Assembly (NCBI GenBank): GCA_964469215.1
Contig: CAYXYB010000006.1
Span: 1 to 64,000 of the forward strand
Origin: SKPS01 sp964469215
GTDB taxonomy: Bacteria > Bacteroidota > Bacteroidia > Bacteroidales > SKPS01
Direction of reading: 5' to 3'
DNA length: 64,000 nt
Shown: positions 61,501 to 64,000 of the stretch, one piece after another
How the letters are laid out: each line of letters begins with the position of its first letter
Position numbering within the stretch: the stretch's first letter is position 1
The notes under the pieces: model-generated
What the model saw: the letters and a program-made list of their open reading frames with translations, nothing else
Told to the model about the DNA's origin: nothing
Databases searched by the model: none
Made by a program: the position numbers and the translations under genes

Positions 61501-62781
61501 CTTTCCCTGGTTCCCGGGAGCCTGGCGGTCACAAAGGCACCGCTTGTTGTCACAGCATTGGACACAGTGCGCACCTATGGGGGAACGGATCCGGTGTTTC
61601 AGTTTGCGTGTGCCGGATTTAAAAACGAGGAAACGGTTGCTGTGATCGACACTCTCCCTGTCATTGCCACAATGGCCACATCGCAGTCACCTGTGGGTAA
61701 TTATCCCCTGGTTCCATGTTGCGCCGGGGACCATAATTACAGCTTTGCATACAATACCGGCATGCTTGCCATACAGCCCGCACAGCTCACCTTTGCGGCC
61801 CGTGACACTTCAAGGTATTATGGTGATCCCAATCCGGCATTGGGTTTTGACGTAACCGGTTTAACCGCAGGGGATTCGCTTTCCGATATTGATATCCTGC
61901 CCACAATTTCCACGCTGGCGGATTCTCTTTCACCTGCCGGGGTATATTCCATTCAAATAGCAGGAGGACTCGACAGCAATTATGTCATCACCCATCAAAA
62001 CGGATTGCTTACCATTAACCCAAGCACTTTAGTGGTGCAGGTTATTGATACCAATAGGATCTATGGTTATCCCAATCCTGCATTTCACTATATCATTACA
62101 GGATTCAAAAATATTGATAACAGCAGTGTCATCGATACCCTGCCCGTGGCTTATTCGGTAGCCAATTCCTTTTCAATGACGGGTAATTATCCCATTGAAA
62201 CCTGCTGTGGATCAGACACCAACTATGTCTTTCAATATCATTCAGGAATGCTTCAGGTTCAATCAGCGCCACTTACTGTTGCTGCAATGGACACAATACG
62301 CCCTGCGGGAACGCCCAATCCATTGTTCAGAGTGGTTTTCAGTGGATTCATGAATAATGAGGACACATCGGCGTTACTATCCCAACCATATTGCATTACC
62401 ACAGCAACCATTTCCAGTCCTGTTGGTATCTATCCAATCCTGCCAATGGGAGGTGCTGCCACTAATTATTCATTCAAATACATCGATGGAATTCTTACAG
62501 TTACAGAGAACCCGGGGTTCCGGAATTTTGGCAGAGTGGCCGGAGTGACGATTATTCCAAACCCGGCCAGCCATCAGACTTATTTTGTCAGTAATCAGGA
62601 CCCGATTAAAGAATATGTCATTTTTGATATAACTGGCAAGGAGGTCAGCCGAAATTCAGCCTTGAACGAATTGAAAGTGCCGATTGACCTTGCCGGTTTA
62701 CCAGAAGGAGTTTACCTCGTGCGGGTCAGCATGTCAGGGGCTCTGGTGTCTTTAAAATTAGTAGTGACTAAAGCAGAGTGA
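55576..62781 (+). CDS. Giant T9SS surface protein with beta-helix modules and MBG repeats
   Basis: A 2401-residue protein with a signal peptide (1 to about 23). Three large right-handed beta-helix modules follow (about 25-415, 425-990, 999-1632). Each opens with 'YV....G.G.SW..AL.GN' and 'PGTQ.W...G.Y', then 'GGF.GNET...QR', and closes with 'CSP.VN.G...G.PR....DIGA.E'. A fibronectin-like stretch (about 1640-1740) and a partial MBG domain come next. Then there are six MBG domains of exactly 81 residues (1825-2310). A type A T9SS sorting domain (about 2327-2401, 'IIPNPASHQTYF' to 'GVYLVRVSMSG') ends the protein. It should be exported and attached at the cell surface, probably as an adhesin or glycan-binding stalk. 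No catalytic site was identified. Confidence 0.93.
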   Translation: MNIQNQRLTLTMCLCFFIAMASAQIVYVSPSGAGTGDGSSWANALNGNDNTSGGYTALADTLRKAAPGTQFWIAQGVYKPCTDNDRDKSFEIRENVYLYGGFAGNETQLSQRDWNAYPTILSGNIGVDSLNTDNSYHVVLTTGPSWSVFSTIDGFTIRDGYAESTALPTQDGRRRGGGIQNGHRLSINNTTIQYCHAGYSGSAINSGYMLELTDVKITNNTSGTVYAINCNHSYNQGFTKLLRVVIANNQSMGIWTNHSTELVNCLIVNTGYSSFVSIYAGYSQWSIINTTIANSAQVRVGSNDHLKLYNSIVWNTSLGLLSGATTDIRNSSVQGNFSGSNIFTADPLFVSPVNGMGFGVDALLGDWSLRWCSPYVNSGQDSLIPTGVTTDLFGKPRIMSNSVDIGAIEYDTAQVILNQIDLTQPVLYVKDTTTYLGGGDSWQTALAGNAESCKYPGQTQLFEAMKDASPGTQIWVQKGLYYSTLSANRNHSFELPEGVRVYGGFDGNETGIAQRNTEYKSILTGETGDTSSPSDNAFHVLKINENNSIWNDTMILDQLQVRDGYANGQNTASRGGGLYIGQFTKIILNRFSSSDNSVAGEGAGIYIGAGSIVEMQECKVYNNSGLNGGKGIGIYNEGNLHSVNLSIHENISGSQGIGLYNAGIFTGVHSSIDSNQCYISQGTYSFAGGVFNSGIFKINQGSISNNLAKTHGAGIYNDVTGIVELDSVEIHYNVTQYHTAEGGGVYNSGNLQIRNSNISNNTGWKRGGGVYNNPVSVTKITSSRISYNISYQNSQQGGGGGGIYNLGEVSLVSCKITNNSCGGHGGGIYRPTLISSCLIANNQKGSTGFEYGGGVYADSSCQGIFHSTIVHNQGQGIYAVDSFTMTNSIVWGNSINTQGPLIASHSTMEGNYPGYHILWDNPLFASPSAGTGPGFDGLAADWNLLPWSPCVNDANPADLIAADSLDAGLNPRWFGVAPDIGAFELQANPISQISFATGILHVGDSAIHSGFGTSWSDLLSGNAPSLRYPGYTLLYEAFRDMPAGSQVWLKKGTYNPAADSIRTRSFDLKQGVVVHGGFAGNETSLIQRDILQNTTNISGDIGMPGDSLDNTHILFKTQPTLLPSGDSIIITGVTFRDAQADNPISDSVRAQVFNYCYGASIFNNANMKTHIEEVIFTNNLAWFGSAIYNAGCINIYKSTVNKNCGFGAIYNKGIGAISIKESSIDSNFVFDYSYVQFKPAAILNYGEMFIDSSSFSYNTNNGKLFEQGGISNHGNLIINSSIFKHNIKPITNYGTILVTSSIIDSNESALSNSGVMVLRNLEITSNLKGALGNSGNCQVDKSIFSDNWNQGGGGAISNSGILKVDSSIFNSNSALSGKPIHTGMFDIIVITPGNIGGAILNTGQFSSSFNKYIGNMAAYGGAIRNKNTGLVFSKNDLFINNSSYRFGALISNTGHAHFDDVLVHNNSSNNLNGYGGVISTGLGSTTEFKNSTIVNNLGQLGLFVSGITNESYVNTSLFDTTLIPDTITCFNSIIRENGPFFYNPNNSLFSFHYCNVSDSLIQSSNNNINLSPLFVNPSNIIGYDTNDVMLYNWQLTGCSPGIDAGCDTLVTDTLDLAGNPRMVNRVDMGAYELQYLNSIKSASVSGIGRTEALVRWSNGIVPCHTIVFVKDTTGGFPNPSGSASYLDSSLYGAGSALDGWYCVYRGGGDSVQLTGLTTGTTYRVAIMNCIQDTLYDDPYLTSFTTEMFHADTIQLVYGNPPTKIPYHTMSGIFLTHAESSDTLIAIAYGDSVAIRGAGSCLISLRHEGNTLYLPDSTSTFLNIAPAPLMVAATDTVKVYGSPNPALSLQYAGFVYGEDVTVLDTLPSLSTTAVVFSDAGNYAITACCGAAGNYEMTYLPGLLTIHKAPLLIGVHDTLRQYGDPNPVFQWWVSGLLGNDILNDLDTLPVPYCQASNASDAGLYPVTLSGGSDNNYALSLVPGSLAVTKAPLVVTALDTVRTYGGTDPVFQFACAGFKNEETVAVIDTLPVIATMATSQSPVGNYPLVPCCAGDHNYSFAYNTGMLAIQPAQLTFAARDTSRYYGDPNPALGFDVTGLTAGDSLSDIDILPTISTLADSLSPAGVYSIQIAGGLDSNYVITHQNGLLTINPSTLVVQVIDTNRIYGYPNPAFHYIITGFKNIDNSSVIDTLPVAYSVANSFSMTGNYPIETCCGSDTNYVFQYHSGMLQVQSAPLTVAAMDTIRPAGTPNPLFRVVFSGFMNNEDTSALLSQPYCITTATISSPVGIYPILPMGGAATNYSFKYIDGILTVTENPGFRNFGRVAGVTIIPNPASHQTYFVSNQDPIKEYVIFDITGKEVSRNSALNELKVPIDLAGLPEGVYLVRVSMSGALVSLKLVVTKAE
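61048..62505 (+). repeat. Six 243-bp repeats encoding MBG domains
   Basis: Units start at 61048, 61291, 61534, 61777, 62020 and 62263, each exactly 243 bp with no indel. Each encodes '.APL.V.A.DT.R.YG.PNP.F' through 'NY......G.L.I'. Units 1, 3 and 5 carry Cys-Cys before the NY motif; units 2, 4 and 6 carry Gly-Gly there. Confidence 0.95.
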
Positions 62782-62863
62782 TCAATCAAAAATATTTCAT
62801 TACACTATTATCCGACTAAATTCTGAATTGGTTGTTTTTGCCATTTAGCATACTGATAATCAA

Positions 62864-63106
62864 TTATAATATTTTGGTTATCACAAATGCCCCCCTGGGA
62901 GAAGTTCCAGCATCTTGTTGTAGCCTCTTGCCGCTCTCATCTTCAGGATGGTATTCCATTTCAATGATTTCATCCCGGAGAACTCTGGCATTATCCTTCT
63001 TTCGGTAATGGATCCTGGTGGTCTCAATGACCGCGTATGCAGCATTCTTCTTCAGGCGGGTCACAAAATAGACGTAAGCCTTCGGCAAACTACATTTGGG
63101 GAACAT
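62864..63106 (-). pseudogene. Remnant of an IS4-family transposase
   Basis: An 80-residue minus-strand frame with 'VYFVTRLKKNAAYAVIE' and 'ARVLRDEIIEMEY', which I recognise as the middle of IS4-type transposases of Bacteroidota (the FVTRLK strand near the second catalytic Asp). The N-terminal DDE part and the C-terminal Glu region are absent, and a stop codon precedes the frame. The surrounding 62782-63413 holds no intact gene. It marks an old insertion just downstream of the giant surface-protein gene. Confidence 0.65.
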
Positions 63107-63388
63107 CTAGTTTACCGAATTACGCGCAAGGTAGTCTTTTCCTTCTACAGAAAGGATGTCGAAATCACCATAAGCAGCAAAGGAATAGATGCTCTGCTGG
63201 TTATGATGGAAAACTTTTACCGTGATGATGTTATTGTGGAATGAAAGGTAGTAATAGAAGTAGCATCTGAGAAATGTTTCCGTTTTATAGGCTCTCAAAC
63301 AAGTATAGCCATTCGTCTAACAGTTCCGAAATAATCAGGCAAAATATTTTAATAAGCGAAATTCTTTTTGCAGAACAGTTATTATTTG

Positions 63389-63396
63389 TATTTTTG
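63389..63396 (+). promoter_or_regulatory. Promoter of initiator tRNA
   Basis: TTTG (63367-63370), 18 bp spacer, TATTTTTG: a textbook Bacteroidota promoter, 18 bases before the tRNA 5' end. Confidence 0.7.
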
Positions 63397-63413
63397 CACC
63401 CATAAAACAACAT

Positions 63414-63485
<72 letters not shown>

Positions 63486-63491
63486 CACGGT

Positions 63492-63520
63492 AAAGTCTCA
63501 GCGAAGCTGAGGCTTTTTTG
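63492..63520 (+). terminator. Terminator after initiator tRNA
   Basis: GTCTCAGC (63495-63502), loop GAA, GCTGAGGC (63506-63513), then TTTTTT. An 8-bp stem with one G-T pair and a T-run: a standard intrinsic terminator. Confidence 0.8.
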
Positions 63521-63535
63521 TTTACCCCTACCAGG

Positions 63536-63561
63536 GCAGGCTTGCCTGCACAAGGCAAGGC
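63536..63561. repeat. Short GC-rich inverted repeat
   Basis: GCAGGC-TT-GCCTGC overlapping CTTGCC-TGCACAA-GGCAAG. It lies between the tRNA terminator and the end of the minus-strand gene. It may be a REP-like element; no T-run follows it on either strand. Confidence 0.45.
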
Positions 63562-63597
63562 AAACAAAAAAGAAGCTCGAAGGGCACTTTTCCTCTG

Positions 63598-64000
63598 TCA
63601 ATCCTTAATGCACCGTAAGGTTTTTCCCGTAGCTCTGGTGCCGTTGTCAATGCCGGCAGCGTTACTCTTGAAACCCATGTAAATTCCGTTATAATTGCTG
63701 ATATTCGAGGTCCAGTAGTACCCGTTTGAACCAATATTGTTGATTGCCCCATTGTAGTAATAACGGTAGCCTGCCATGGTGAGCTTCAGTGTTGATGAAA
63801 ATGCACCCGCAGCATTGTTGCTGCTCCAGGTTGCCTGCTCTGCAGTATATTCTGCATCGGTAGGAAGGCGGTAACCATGCGGACACGGATTGTTGATACC
63901 GTTTTCTCCCTGCCAGAGGCCACCGTTCTGAGGATTCCGCCAGTCGGCGGGGAAAGTCTGGGGAAGAATGAAGTTTCCGTGTGTGGGCTTGTCAGTTGAA
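63598..64000 (-). CDS. C-terminal part of a protein with a Fibrobacter-type major paralogous domain (runs off the window)
   Basis: The minus strand is open from the window edge (frame from 63999) to TGA at 63598-63600. It encodes at least 133 residues and lacks its start. The sequence shows 'NPQNGGLWQG', 'NNPCPHGYRLPTDAEYTA', 'GYRYYYNGAINNIGSNGYYW', 'TSNISN' and the terminal 'LRCIKD'. This is the Fibrobacter succinogenes major paralogous (FSMP/TIGR02145-type) domain found at the end of many Bacteroidota lipoproteins and surface proteins. Its function is unknown; the fold resembles C-type-lectin/formylglycine-enzyme-like domains. Real length and N-terminal domains lie outside the window. Confidence 0.85.
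   Translation of the reverse strand, partial: STDKPTHGNFILPQTFPADWRNPQNGGLWQGENGINNPCPHGYRLPTDAEYTAEQATWSSNNAAGAFSSTLKLTMAGYRYYYNGAINNIGSNGYYWTSNISNYNGIYMGFKSNAAGIDNGTRATGKTLRCIKD

Noticed and set aside
61048..62505. The 243-bp repeats as a DNA-level satellite
   Set aside because: They are protein-domain repeats within one open frame and have diverged at DNA level.
62948..63244. 98-codon plus-strand frame
   Set aside because: Overlaps the antisense of the transposase remnant and resembles no protein.

Overview
The window is a chromosomal segment of a Bacteroidota bacterium, most likely an uncultured Bacteroidales-type organism. Supporting signs are type 9 secretion (T9SS) sorting domains of both type A and type B, many SCSK-like lipoprotein signals, promoters of the TTTG / TAnnTTTG type in place of -35/-10 boxes, little evidence of Shine-Dalgarno sites, LytTR regulation, and housekeeping genes typical of the phylum. 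A run of 100 N at 34419-34518 inside a tandem repeat shows that this is a scaffolded (probably metagenomic) assembly.

Layout. 201-2323: three small lipoprotein genes of unknown function. 2465-7682 (minus): fumC, nadB and a dsbD-like gene. 7860-14628 (plus): a beta-propeller protein, a LysM-tethered esterase, a Na+/solute symporter and an oligopeptidase B. 14797-17012: a kinase-less HAMP receptor translationally coupled to a TrkH potassium transporter. 17068-20504: a two-cluster ferredoxin divergent from korAB (2-oxoacid:ferredoxin oxidoreductase). 20580-26321: a serpin lipoprotein, an M20 dipeptidase, a T9SS type B surface protein and a GNAT acetyltransferase. 26447-34211 (minus): a histidine kinase with a twice-triplicated sensor region, an AsmA-like protein, an S4 pseudouridine synthase, a YraN-type nuclease and queA. 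34292-34618: tRNA-Thr(CGT) running into a 28-bp repeat array with the assembly gap. 34619-39389: a LytTR response regulator, pssA and psd (phosphatidylethanolamine synthesis), an alpha/beta hydrolase, a small chorismate mutase-like gene and corA. 39689-43868: sucAB (oxoglutarate dehydrogenase E1 and E2). 43965-48848 (minus): an outer-membrane porin-like gene followed by pstSCAB for phosphate uptake. 48985-53389: an unknown secreted protein, a molybdenum-carrier-family protein, a secreted endonuclease/phosphatase and tyrS. 53454-55556: repeats, a broken T9SS sorting domain, an AAA/DUF4143 ATPase and a repeat-bearing intergenic region. 55576-62781: a 2401-residue T9SS surface protein. 62864-64000: an IS4-type transposase remnant, initiator tRNA-Met and the 3' part of a gene with a Fibrobacter-type paralogous domain.

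Much of the window is ordinary core metabolism: TCA cycle by both NAD-linked (sucAB) and ferredoxin-linked (korAB) routes, fumarate and NAD synthesis, phospholipids, phosphate, potassium and magnesium transport, and tRNA modification or charging. The accessory layer is the cell surface: T9SS cargo, lipoproteins, a serpin and secreted hydrolases.

The best candidates for something not yet described are the HAMP-receptor/TrkH pair, the kinase built from a triplicated 32-residue segment plus a triplicated ~87-residue sensor, and the giant protein whose six exactly 81-residue MBG domains alternate between a Cys-Cys and a Gly-Gly version. I see no CRISPR array, prophage, integrase or classical defence island.
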